NCBI RefSeq assembly: GCF_035918255.1
Contig: NZ_CP142136.1
Coordinates: 930,001-994,000 of the forward strand
From: Mesomycoplasma ovipneumoniae
GTDB taxonomy: Bacteria; Bacillota_I; Bacilli_A; Mycoplasmatales; Metamycoplasmataceae
DNA length: 64,000 nucleotides
Reading direction: 5' to 3'
Made by a program: the position numbers and the translations under genes. Under the pieces are notes generated by a model that was given only the letters and a program-made list of their open reading frames with translations, did no database searches and was not told where the DNA came from. Positions within the stretch are counted from its first letter, which is position 1. Each line of letters starts with the position of its first letter. This document shows positions 54,582 to 64,000 of this stretch, piece by piece.

Positions 54582-54660
54582 AAAACAATAGAAAAAACAA
54601 GGCAACTAGTTTTTTCTATTGTTTTGCGATTCTAGGCAACCCTATAAATTTTAGGGTTGT
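54582..54660. repeat. Two hairpins in the helicase leader
   Basis: A perfect 16-bp stem (54582-54597/54610-54625, 12-nt loop) and a second, 8-bp stem (54636-54643/54653-54660). Both fall between the helicase promoter and its ATG, so they could attenuate its transcription. Confidence 0.55.
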
Positions 54661-54681
54661 TTGAAAAATTAACCTAAGAAA

Positions 54682-54690
54682 ATTATAGCA
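54682..54690 (-). promoter_or_regulatory. Extended -10 promoter of the helicase
   Basis: TGC plus TATAAT on the minus strand; leader to ATG 54522 of about 150 nt containing the two hairpins. Confidence 0.5.
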
Positions 54691-54696
54691 TAAATT

Positions 54697-54758
54697 TTTA
54701 ACAATTAAAACTGACAATAAATGATTTTTATATTATTTTTAACTATCTTAGTCGCAAA
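54697..54758. repeat. Left direct repeat of the outer element (copy 4)
   Basis: About 62 bp, partner of 55762-55822. The right copy contains the 3' end of the protease gene; this left copy is therefore a stranded duplicate of that gene tail. Confidence 0.8.
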
Positions 54759-54937
54759 CCTGAGTTTGGCAGTTTGATGGCAAAAATTCACTTTTAATGA
54801 ATATAAATAGGCAAAAATACCGTTAAATCCGTGTTTTTTTGAGGCTAAAACCTTAATTTTTATTATTTTAAAATTAACAATTTACAAAAAAAAAAAAAAA
54901 TGTTTGCTCAAAAATAAAGTTATGTTATAATTAGCAT

Positions 54938-55174
54938 CACTTAAGAATGAATTAATAAATTTTGATATTGAATTAAGGGGAATCAGTTATGTTTTTGTCA
55001 TAAAAAAATCAGATAGTGCGAATTATCCATTATATTTTTAAATATGATGGGATGCCTTAAATTTACCCGTTTAGAAATCTTTAAATTTAGGACTTTTAAT
55101 TATTGTTCTTTCAAAACTTCATATGTTTTTTTAGGCTCGATGCAAATAAAAACGAGTTTTCTATTTGCATCGAG
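54938..55174 (+). ncRNA. Putative element-encoded transcript (copy 4)
   Basis: As for copy 1; this copy has the fully paired 13-bp stem. The inner element now separates it from the terminator at the far end. Confidence 0.4.
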
Positions 55175-55193
55175 TTTAAATAGTAGTTGTATT

Positions 55194-55237
55194 TTTATCC
55201 ATAAATTGATTTTTGTTAGTATTTTAAAGTAGGTAAT
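55194..55237 (+). repeat. Left exact 44-bp duplication of the nested element
   Basis: Identical over 44 bp to 55633-55676; both are outer-element sequence, so this is a target duplication caused by the inner insertion. Confidence 0.9.
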
Positions 55238-55632
55238 CCTGAGTTTCCCAGTTTGATAAGGTAATTTCAAAAAAGCATCCGGTTTTAGGCAATTTTTTAA
55301 GTTTTTTTGGTAAAAGTTAATTACAATTTTATTAGTAATTTATTAAGATATCAAAGTATTGATTGTTTCCAAATAACTTGTTTCAAATTTCATGTTTGAA
55401 ATTTCCTTAAAATATTTAGGTTTTTTGCCAAACAATTTGTTTACTTCAATAAAACCATCTTTATTTTGTTTTTTCATAATTTATAATTATACCATAAAAT
55501 TACTTAAAATGCAATTAAATGACATTAATATAAATTAAGGTTTTACGTTCAAAAAACACTGATTTACGGGTGTTTTTTCATATTTATATTCACTAAAAAG
55601 TGAATTTTTGCCTTAAAACTGGGAAACTCGGG
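55238..55632 (-). mobile_element. Nested element (395 bp) inside copy 4
   Basis: Ends CCTGAGTTTCCCAGTTTGAT (55238-55257) and CCTTAAAACTGGGAAACTCG + GG (55611-55632). Carries a 44-aa ORF with its own promoter on the minus strand. Left ~130 bp resembles the 183-bp MITE; right ~110 bp resembles the right ends of copies 1-3. Confidence 0.85.
55343..55477 (-). CDS. 44-aa ORF in the nested element, possible transposase remnant
   Basis: Begins MKKQNKDGFIEVNKLFGKKP and ends NTLIS. TGG plus TATAAT at 55491-55486 is only 8 bp from the ATG, giving a leaderless mRNA. It is the only protein-like sequence in this element; I suggest, without proof, that it is an internally deleted transposase start joined to its end. 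The match of the sequence around its stop to the 183-bp MITE fits that. Confidence 0.4.
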   Translation of the reverse strand: MKKQNKDGFIEVNKLFGKKPKYFKEISNMKFETSYLETINTLIS

Positions 55633-55676
55633 TTTATCCATAAATTGATTTTTGTTAGTATTTTAAAGTAGGTAAT
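55633..55676 (+). repeat. Right exact 44-bp duplication of the nested element
   Basis: Second copy of 55194-55237, no mismatch. Confidence 0.9.
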
Positions 55677-55761
55677 TAACTTTTGCCAAAAAAGTTAAAA
55701 AGCACGAAAAACTAAACCGGACAATTTTTTAAGATTATCTTATCAGACTAGGAAACTCGGG

Positions 55762-55822
55762 TTTAACAATTAAAACTGTGAATAAATGATTTTTTTATAT
55801 TATTTTAACTAATTTCAGTCGC
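55762..55822. repeat. Right direct repeat of the outer element (copy 4)
   Basis: Contains the protease stop (TAG at 55809-55811) and its last codons. Confidence 0.8.
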
Positions 55823-58280
55823 CAAAAACATCAACTTTTTGTGAGTCATCAAATCCATTTGGAAAGAGATAAGTTTTAATTCCTTTATCTTTATAAAGTT
55901 GCTGCATTGCTTGAAAATATGATTTTCGCTGATGTTTTGAACCATAAATTAGGTCATATTTTGGTAAATTATAGCTTCCATAATAACCTTTATAGTCATT
56001 ACCATATGATCTTAAATTTAAACTAACAGCCGTTGAAGCTCGTGGGTCAGTTGCAAAAACTAATGAATATAGTTTATTATCTTTATATATTCCAGTTCCT
56101 GACATTCCTCCCCCACCGGTGAAATTATCAAGTAAAGTACCTAAACCTCAAAATAAATAAGGAGTATGACTAAATACATTTTTTGCTGAATCAAATTTAG
56201 TAATTTTAATAAAACCGTTACTTACATAAGGCATAGCAATAAAAATATCAGTGAGACCTGGCTTATTCATAAATGAGCGATAAGATCTTGACCAAGAAAG
56301 ATCACCACCATTTTGTAATTGTTGATTAGATGGATCTTGATTAAAATAAAGAGCATTATCTTTATTTACATAAGGACTAACGCTATGTTTTCTTGTTTCT
56401 CAAGCATTTTTATTTTTGAATTCATTTAAAGTTTGACTTGTTTCTGCTTCTGTAAGTGGAAAACCTAGACCATAAAACTGGTTTGCTGGCAGTTTTTCAT
56501 ATTGTTCATCTTTTAAAAAGTCAGCATCAGAAGTAATTGCTGTTGATTTGTCGGTGCTTTTTTGGTCTTGGTGTTCATCATACCAGTCTTTTGTAATTGT
56601 TTTTGCTTGCTCTTCGTTGTCAAAGGTAACTTCCATAATTGCAAAATCAAGCAATTCTTCCATATTTTTGTATTTTTCTTGATTTGTAAAGTCACTTAGT
56701 TTTTTGTCAAAAACATTTGAACCAAAGACAATTGTTCTAACATTTAGTTCAGCATTTTCTGGAATTGCCTGGTTATTGTTAAGTTTTTCATCATTTACAG
56801 CAAAATTATTTGAACTATCAAGTGTTTTTCCCGCATTATGAATGTTTGTATCTTTTGTTCGAACGGTAAGATTAACTGTGTCATAGTAATTTTGGTAGCG
56901 AGGTTCGCCAGTTGTTGTCATTATATTATTTAGACTAACAGAATCTTTAATTTTTGTAAAAACCAAACTTCATGTATTATATTGACGGTTATGAGTGTTA
57001 TAAGCATCATCATCACGGCCATAAATTTTACCTTCATGATAATCATTTGCAACTTGAAGTCGATTTAAAACGTGTGCATTTGTAATAAAATACCAAGTTA
57101 AGGGATATTTATTGTTATCTTCTTTTTTATAGTCAATAATATTTAGAGTCCCTCTATGCAAATTATTAAAATGAACTATTTCATTAGGGGGTAAATAATC
57201 AGGTTCACCCTCTTTTCCGTTGTGAGTTCTTAAAAATTGACCATTTCTGAAAGCAACAGAAATTGCACTTTTTGTCAATTTTTTATATTCTTGGTTTGGC
57301 AAAATCCGTGGCAAACCAACTCTTCCAGGCCCACCTCTTAAAACCTGTCCAGTTTGAGGATCAAGATGAATTGCCGGGGATGTATCACCTTTGTGATGTT
57401 CGGGAATATCAATCCCTGTTATTTGTCCAGAACTGTCATATTTTGGCAAGACAAAAGTTCGCTGCGAAGCATTATCATATAAAGGTTGATTTGCATCTTT
57501 AGCTTTTTGATCTAAAGATGATTTTAAATTTGAAGCGACTTTTTTAGTATTACCAAGCGGATAATCACTAAGTCCATCAGGGTCATCAAGACCAAGAACT
57601 TTAGCACCGCCGCCACCGTATTTTTCAAGGTAATATCTTCATTCATTATCGGGAAAATCATATTGATATTGATCTTCAACAGTTCGTTTTCCGTCTTTTA
57701 CAATTGCTCAATTTTGACCTTTTGGGGCAACAGCATTTAGTTGTTGATAATATTTATTAACTCGATCTTCGGGGATTTCGGGCTGACTTGGTCGGGGCAG
57801 TTCTCTTGATTTTTCAACTGGTTTTAGAATATCTAAAAAAGATCCAATTATTAATTTAGTTAAATTATCAGTTTGGTAGTTAGTTTTTTCGAGCTGAAAA
57901 TCCAAAGTTTTTTTGGCACTATCTCAGTCAATTTGCTTCTTTTCTAAATCTTCATTTTGAAACAATTGAGATAATGAAGTCTTAACTTCATCAAGAGTTT
58001 TTGCAAGATTTTGGTAAGAAGTCTGAGACGCACTAGATTCAAAAGTTGAATAAGCAGCATTTATTTTGTCTTCAAAACTTTTTTGGGTGTTTTGATCAAA
58101 TTTGGGTTGCTTATTTTCGGTACTTGATTGACCGCTGCCTCCTGGTTTTGGGTCGGTTTTTGGCTGCTCGACTTTAATTTCGTTGTTAGTTGTACATGAA
58201 TAAAAAACAAAACTACTTAAACCAAGACCAAAAAGTAAGAAAAGTGCTTTGTTTTTTACTAAAAAATTACTTTTTTTCAT
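55809..58280 (-). CDS. Mycoplasma immunoglobulin protease (MIP, DUF31 serine endopeptidase), lipoprotein
   Basis: 823 aa. Signal peptide with lipobox SSFVFYSC (Cys about 29), so surface-anchored. Trypsin-fold triad: His in FITNAHVLNRL, Asp in LLDFAIMEV, Ser in GGGMSGTGIYKD. Members of this family cleave immunoglobulin heavy chains held by MIB; the MIB-type gene is 23 bp upstream. Six or more TGA Trp codons split it into small ORFs in a standard reading. SD GGTGGTGA. Stop lies in an element duplication. Confidence 0.88.
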
Positions 58281-58303
58281 ATTTCACCACCAAAAAAATT
58301 AAA

Positions 58304-60465
58304 TTAGACAAGTCCAGAAGAACTTGAGTTACTTTGCCTACCAACAAGAACTTGAGCTGTTCCAATTGTTGAGCCAATTTGTCTTTTTGCTTCTTCAGTT
58401 TCTACAAAAATTTGGCTTATATTATTTCCTGATCCATTTGCAACACTAATGAATTTACGTAGTTGTTCAATTGAGTCGCCTGTTGGTGATCCAGAAATAT
58501 AAACAGGGTAAGAATTAATTTGTTGTCCATTAATTTTTACATCAACTCTTGGACTACTTCCAGGGACAGATTCTGAAAATCTTTCAGTAAATTGGGCGCC
58601 ATCAAGATCAGAAAATTTAAAGTTTAGACTATTTGATCCGCTAGAATTTGAACCTTTTATTATTAATTTGGTGAACTTTAATTTTCTAAAGCCAGTATAA
58701 TTTTCTTGAGCATACGGATCATCTTCCCAATTTTTAACTTTTTCGTTAAAAGTTTTATCAAAGTCAGCAAATTTTATCCCTTTAAAAGTATTTACATCTG
58801 TTTCTGAAAAATCAAGTCTGGTTGGCCAGCCACCTTTTCCACCAAAATTTCCTTGGAAAACTCGTTGATTAATTTTTGAGTCAAAAACTATCGAGAGACC
58901 CTCGTTAATTTTGTCAACAGTGTCACCTTTTTCTCATCTTAGACCTGAAAAAACTATTGAACCGCCAATTTTGCCTTGAGATTGATCAAAAGTTGCTTGA
59001 TTATTATAGTCAAAACTAATAAAATCAACATTTTTTAGGCCATTAGGATTAATACTTCACTCATCACTTACTGAATTAATTTCTGTATAAATTGACAGTT
59101 CTTTTAATTTTTTACTTTCAAGTCCGCGTAAGGATTTAGTTGCATTTATATTATTTAAAAATACTGAAACCGTATTAATTTGACTAGGGATAGCTTCAAG
59201 AATGCTTGAAGCATTTTGTAAAGAATTAGCCTCACCAATATTTTTTATTCTTATAGCTTGAACTTTGCCGTCCTTTTGTGAAATTTTTGACATAATTTCT
59301 TGAAATTTCTCAAAGGCATTATTATCATTAGCATCAAGTTGAATTAATTTTAAAGGTTGGCGACTTTTATCTTCATTTTCTGAATTAGGTTTGTATTCAT
59401 AAACCTTAATTGAATTAGTAAAGCTGCCAATTTCTGAAGAAAAAGTTGAACTTACATCTGATTTTGTCCAACCGGGAAATTCGCCATTAGAAATGTTCCA
59501 TGGACTTAAAGAATACCAACTTGGAGTATTAAAAGTACGACTTTGGTTATGTTTTTTTAATCTATTTAAAGTTGGATTTTTGCTTTCATCTTCATATTCT
59601 CAAGCATTAATCGTATCAAGTGAAGGAACCAAACCCTGTCTAAGTGATTTTAATTCTTCTAAAGTAAGGGAAGTTTTTTCTGGAAGATTTTTTAAATATT
59701 CTAAATATTGTTTTTCACGATTTAAATTATATCTAGGAAGATCAATTCTTCTTTGGTAGGCTTCTTTTCAAAGGTCACGTCCTGCATCAGTTTTAGGAAT
59801 TTTACCACGAATGTGATCTTTATCAAAATCTTCTTTATAGGAACGCTCAATTTCATTAACTTCAGCTTGCAGGTTTGCAACTCGAGACTCAATAGTTTTA
59901 ATTTCGTTAGCAAGACCTTTTCTATATCTTTCAAGAGCGTACTGAATTCTTGACTGAGAAACTCCAGGGGTTGGGTTTTGACGAGTTGTTGGAACCGGGG
60001 ATGAATTTTGAACAATTACTGGTGATCTAGTTTGAGTATTTGGGGTTGAAACCTCTGCAGGTTTCCTAGGAGAGAGAGAGAGAGAGAGCGACGTGGAGTC
60101 GAAGGTCTTTGAACTGGAGTTTCTATTTTGGTTATAACTACTGGCTCTTTTATTTTTGTTTGAACTTTAGGAGTTTCTTGTTTAATTACCTCTTTGGGTG
60201 TTTCTTCTTTTGGTTTAACTAAATCCACTTTAGGTTGGTTATTTTCTTGAGGTTTAAAATCGGAATTCACCACCGGTGAGACATGAGTTAAATCATTTGG
60301 ATTATTTTTAATTACAATTGAAGGGGATGAAGAACTATAGTGAATTTCATTACTGGAGCTAATAAAATTATTAGCTAAGGAACTAGCAAAAGAACCGCCA
60401 ACTAAAACCATAGCGGCTGAGGCTAAAATTATTAATTTTCTTCTTCTTGGAACATAAATTTGCAT
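58304..60465 (-). CDS. Mycoplasma immunoglobulin-binding protein (MIB-like), phase-variable, OFF in this sequence
   Basis: 719 aa when in frame. N-terminal basic start and hydrophobic anchor (KLIILASAAMVLVGGSF), a long Pro/Lys-rich linker (EETPKEVIKQETPKVQ), then the binding part with YALERYRKGLANEIKTIE and LWKEAYQRRIDLPRYN and leucine-rich-like repeats. An AG/CT tract at 60071-60088 (nine units) puts the second part out of frame: translation ends after about 149 residues. Eight or eleven units restore it. SD AAGGAGG, ATG 60465. Partner of MIP: binds IgG for cleavage. Confidence 0.85.
60071..60088 (-). repeat. (AG)9 dinucleotide tract in the MIB gene
   Basis: On the coding strand it reads CGC then (TC) units to CCTAGG. 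The total gene length from ATG to the true stop is 2162 bp, two more than a multiple of three, which agrees with one extra unit. Confidence 0.9.
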
Positions 60466-60501
60466 ATTTCCTCCTTATTACTTTTCATATAGGATATAAT
60501 A

Positions 60502-60507
60502 ATTATA
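60502..60507 (-). promoter_or_regulatory. -10 of the MIB-MIP operon
   Basis: TATAAT on the minus strand 36 bp before ATG 60465, preceded by TTTG; A/T-tract upstream. Confidence 0.5.
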
Positions 60508-61034
60508 CAAATTTTTTATTTTTTAAAATAAAAAAGATACAACAAATTTTGAATTTGTTAGTTTATGTAGTTTTAATCGCCTTTTTATTATTAATTTAAT
60601 TATTTTTGCCAAAAACAGTCAAATTAATAATTTTCTCTATATTTTTTTGAATTTAAGAAACACCTCTTAGTGAAATTTTAAAATGGAAAATTTTAAAAAA
60701 GTGGGGGCTTAGTATAAATCAATATGCCAACTTGCTTTTTTAAAATGTGATTTTTTATAGAAAGTTCAAATATATATTAAAAATTTTAAACTAATAATAA
60801 TTTTTTTCAAGTAAAAAAATGAATATTTTGTACAAAAGGAATCCTCAAAGGATTTAAATTTTCTGAATTTTGGTAGTTTTTTTACTTGTTGTTTAGCCAT
60901 TTTAAGTGTTTTTTAAAATATTTTTCTGAGTTTTATAGCGATCTAAATATTTAAAATAGATATGATTTTTTCTTTGATTTTTTAGTAAAACAGTAAAAAA
61001 ATTGTAATTAACTTTTGCAAAAAAATTAAAAAAA

Positions 61035-61053
61035 CTAACACTTTTGGTGTTAG
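61035..61053 (-). terminator. Intrinsic terminator hairpin without an obvious gene
   Basis: CTAACAC/GTGTTAG stem, 5-nt loop; T-run follows on the minus strand. Sits in an element-derived fragment, in the same place where other copies have a hairpin of different sequence. Confidence 0.5.
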
Positions 61054-61218
61054 CCTCCTCCTAAACTCTGACAAAAAAGCCAACACCTTAGTTATAACTT
61101 TTTTTGCCCTGGTTTATTTTGGCTGGTTTTTTTAAAAATTTGCTATAAATTTATACACTTTTTGTAAAATTTACGATTTCTATAGTCTTTGAATTTACTT
61201 TAAGTTTTTATTACGCGT

Positions 61219-61224
61219 TATAAT
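61219..61224 (+). promoter_or_regulatory. -10 of the methyltransferase-endonuclease operon
   Basis: TATAAT 30 bp before the ATG; TTACTT 18 bp upstream is a weak -35 candidate. Confidence 0.45.
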
Positions 61225-61253
61225 ATAAAGTAATTTTTGAAGAAAGATTATTT

Positions 61254-62475
<1,222 letters not shown>

Positions 62476-62478
62476 AAG

Positions 62479-63717
62479 ATGAGTGTAACTTTGAGATGGA
62501 ATAAATTAAAAATTAAAAGCAAACACTTTTCAAGAAACAAAGATAAACCACAATTTAAAGGGGAAATATTTTTTGTTTATGATATTGAAAGTTTAGTAAT
62601 TCATCATTTTTATATTGAAATTAGTAGTTGTGTCATGTCTAAATTAGTAACTAAAAGTCATAGAGAAGCCCATGAACAATGCGATATTAATAAAACAAGA
62701 TGTTGCTATTATAAAAAAAGGGAAGAGTTTTTTAATAGTCTTAAGCAAAAAGTTGTTCAAAAAGATAGAAAATTTAGATCTAAAACTTACAATCAAGATG
62801 ATTTACAAACCTTAAATGATGATGAAATTGTACAGTTAAATCAACTATTACGAGAACCAAATTTTTTAACCTCAATTAAAAATTTTTATAAATTTATCTA
62901 TGGTTCCAACCCAAGTGGAGAATTATATAAACCTAAAAATGCTCCTATTATTTTAGATGATGAGGGAAATTTTGATAAAAATACCAGTTATTTTGCACTC
63001 TTTTTCAAACATTATTCTGATTTTAATAATAAAAATAATAATAATGAATATGATGGTATTTATAAGAATATTTATAAGGATAATGATTTATTAGATGATA
63101 AAAATTATTTTGATAGATTTAAAGATGCTCCTAATAATTCAAAACTTTACAATGTTTATCAATTATTTGTAAAACTCACTAGCAATAAATTAAGTATAGA
63201 AAGTGGCAAGAAAGTTTTAGCAGATATTGAAGAGTATTTATCATTAGGTCAAATTAATTCTTTAGTAAAAAAAGAAAGAGAAAAAATGAAAAATATTAAG
63301 ATAGATTCTATTAATATTCTTGATTTGGATAAACAAATGTATTTAGACAGGGCACATATTTTCCCAGTTGAAAGAATTAAAGATAAAATAGTAAAACTAG
63401 TAAATAGGGAAAACCATAATCTTACCACTAGCGATAAAGTAAAATACTTTCTTAAAAAAATCACAGAAGCTCATAATTTAATAGCTTTAGATAAAACTTC
63501 ACATAGTCAGTTTGATAGAAATAAATTTACATGAGATTCCAATAATGGAAAATTGGTGATTAACTGTTGCAACTCACCACAACCATGCAACCATATATCT
63601 AATGAAATTACCGATCTTCCAAAAGAAAAAATTACTCGTGATATTTTAGATAATCTCTATTTAAGAAATTCTATAGTAAAGAATAAATCAGGACAAAAAA
63701 AATTAACACTTTTTTAA
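62479..63717 (+). CDS. HNH-type restriction endonuclease
   Basis: 412 aa. C-terminal HNH-like core: DRAHIFPVERIKDK and AHNLIALDKTSHSQFDRNKFTW (W by TGA at 63535), with Cys pairs CDINKTRCC and CCNSPQPCNH that could bind zinc. With the upstream C5 methyltransferase it forms a type II restriction-modification pair. Frame is intact while the methyltransferase is OFF. The stop codon and last residues fall in a mobile-element end. SD AAAAGGAGT. Confidence 0.8.
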
Positions 63718-63744
63718 GATTAGCTCATCAAACTAGGAAACTCG
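63700..63744 (+). mobile_element. Solitary element end at the endonuclease 3' terminus
   Basis: CTCATCAAACTAGGAAACTC (63724-63743) and the preceding ACTTTTTTAAGATTAG match the outer-element end at 55725-55761. No mate is seen within the window to the left, so it is a solo relic; it supplies the TAA of the endonuclease. Confidence 0.6.
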
Positions 63745-63770
63745 CATAATTTAGGAATTTATGTTATTTG

Positions 63771-63866
63771 TTATATAAAGAGTCAAGTTCCCACACAACC
63801 TAAATTAATTTCTCCAAATCCTTTAAAATGAACATGATATAAAAAATTAACAAAAGTGTACAATCA
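63771..63866 (-). pseudogene. Short coding-like relic
   Basis: About 30 residues, FVNFLYHVHFKGFGEINLGC..., to TAA at 63771, with a TGA Trp and no start. Composition looks coding but I cannot name it. Confidence 0.2.
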
Positions 63867-63915
63867 AAACTATAAATGAAAAACTTTTTGTCTGATTTTT
63901 TCCACTAATTTAAAC

Positions 63916-64000
63916 TTATACGTAGTTTTTTGCTATTTGTTTGTCTTTTTCTTCATATTTATCTAAATAATTGTTTTTTAAATCCTTAATTAGTTCAAGA
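63916..64000 (-). CDS. C-terminal end of an unknown gene (runs off the window)
   Basis: Open frame entering from the right edge, ending LKNNYLDKYEEKDKQIAKNY V-stop (TAA 63916-63918). Helical and charged; no function can be read. Confidence 0.4.
   Translation of the reverse strand, partial: LELIKDLKNNYLDKYEEKDKQIAKNYV

Larger units (their letters stand above)
54759..55761 (+). mobile_element. MITE-like element, copy 4, interrupted by a second element
   Basis: Ends: CCTGAGTTTGGCAGTTTGAT + GGC (54759-54781) and a degenerate mate at 55738-55761. Inverted relative to copies 1-3. Plus-strand promoter after a 15-A tract: TTGCTC (54904-54909), 16 bp, TATAAT (54926-54931) with TGT; then SD AAGGGG, ATG TTT TTG TCA TAA, and the open frame 55044-55232 (62 codons, MMGCLKFTRLEIF...). 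Hairpin 55136-55174 is perfect. Without the insert it is about 564 bp. Confidence 0.8.
60508..61253. other. Non-coding spacer between MIB and the methyltransferase
   Basis: About 750 bp without a gene. Contains a palindrome-rich stretch at 60674-60700, a relic of a mobile-element end (about 61006-61033, similar to the interior of the 183-bp MITE in reverse) leading into a hairpin at 61035-61053, and the methyltransferase promoter. Confidence 0.5.

Noticed and set aside
59722..60015. 97-codon minus-strand ORF inside the MIB gene
   Set aside because: Wrong frame: the immunoglobulin-binding family sequence is in another frame of the same strand, broken only at the AG tract.

Overview
The window is from an AT-rich mollicute that reads TGA as tryptophan. 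Nearly every gene has in-frame TGA codons at positions where the protein family has Trp (RpsB GRWLGG, AtpA EYWMH, tRNA synthetases, RpoB). Gene content (F1Fo operon, unpaired ParE/ParC, MIB-MIP immunoglobulin system, no wall genes) points to a Mycoplasma of the hyopneumoniae/ovipneumoniae kind (Mesomycoplasma). The species assignment is inference. All CDS coordinates below were extended through TGA codons, so many genes are much longer than a standard-code ORF caller would show.

Layout. 1-16.4 kb is all minus strand: glyS (partial), ffh, tsf, rpsB, recU, the complete ATP synthase operon (atpI-like, B, E, F, H, A, G, D, C), dinB, three uncharacterised proteins, obg and a LicA-like kinase. 16.7-21.6 kb is plus strand: recA, cls, secG, rnr. 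22.4-30.1 kb is minus strand: lspA, ileS, parC, parE. Then come gap (+), tRNA-Ser (-), tsaD (+), a 945-residue membrane fusion protein, scpB, scpA and an acyltransferase-like gene (-), a YwaF-like membrane protein (+), and tsaE, rpoC, rpoB, rplL, rplJ (-). From about 50 kb the window becomes accessory: small membrane proteins, an SF1 helicase with a nuclease domain beside a frameshifted exonuclease, then an immunoglobulin-binding protein and serine protease pair (MIB-MIP), then a C5 DNA methyltransferase with an HNH endonuclease.

Two things stand out. First, both the MIB gene and the DNA methyltransferase gene contain long AG/CT dinucleotide tracts inside the reading frame. In this sequence both are out of frame by an amount that one repeat unit would fix, so both look like phase-variable genes caught OFF. 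Second, a family of small mobile elements (183 to about 720 bp) with about 23-bp inverted ends starting CCTGAGTTT is scattered through the window. They sit at gene 3' ends, between long direct duplications (27 to about 79 bp) that copy the stop codon and often the terminator of the host gene. One element is nested in another, flanked by exact 44-bp duplications. The larger members carry a conserved strong promoter, a perfect Shine-Dalgarno with a four-codon ORF, and a hairpin whose substitutions are wobble-compatible only on the transcribed strand. This looks like an element-borne transcription unit of unknown function.
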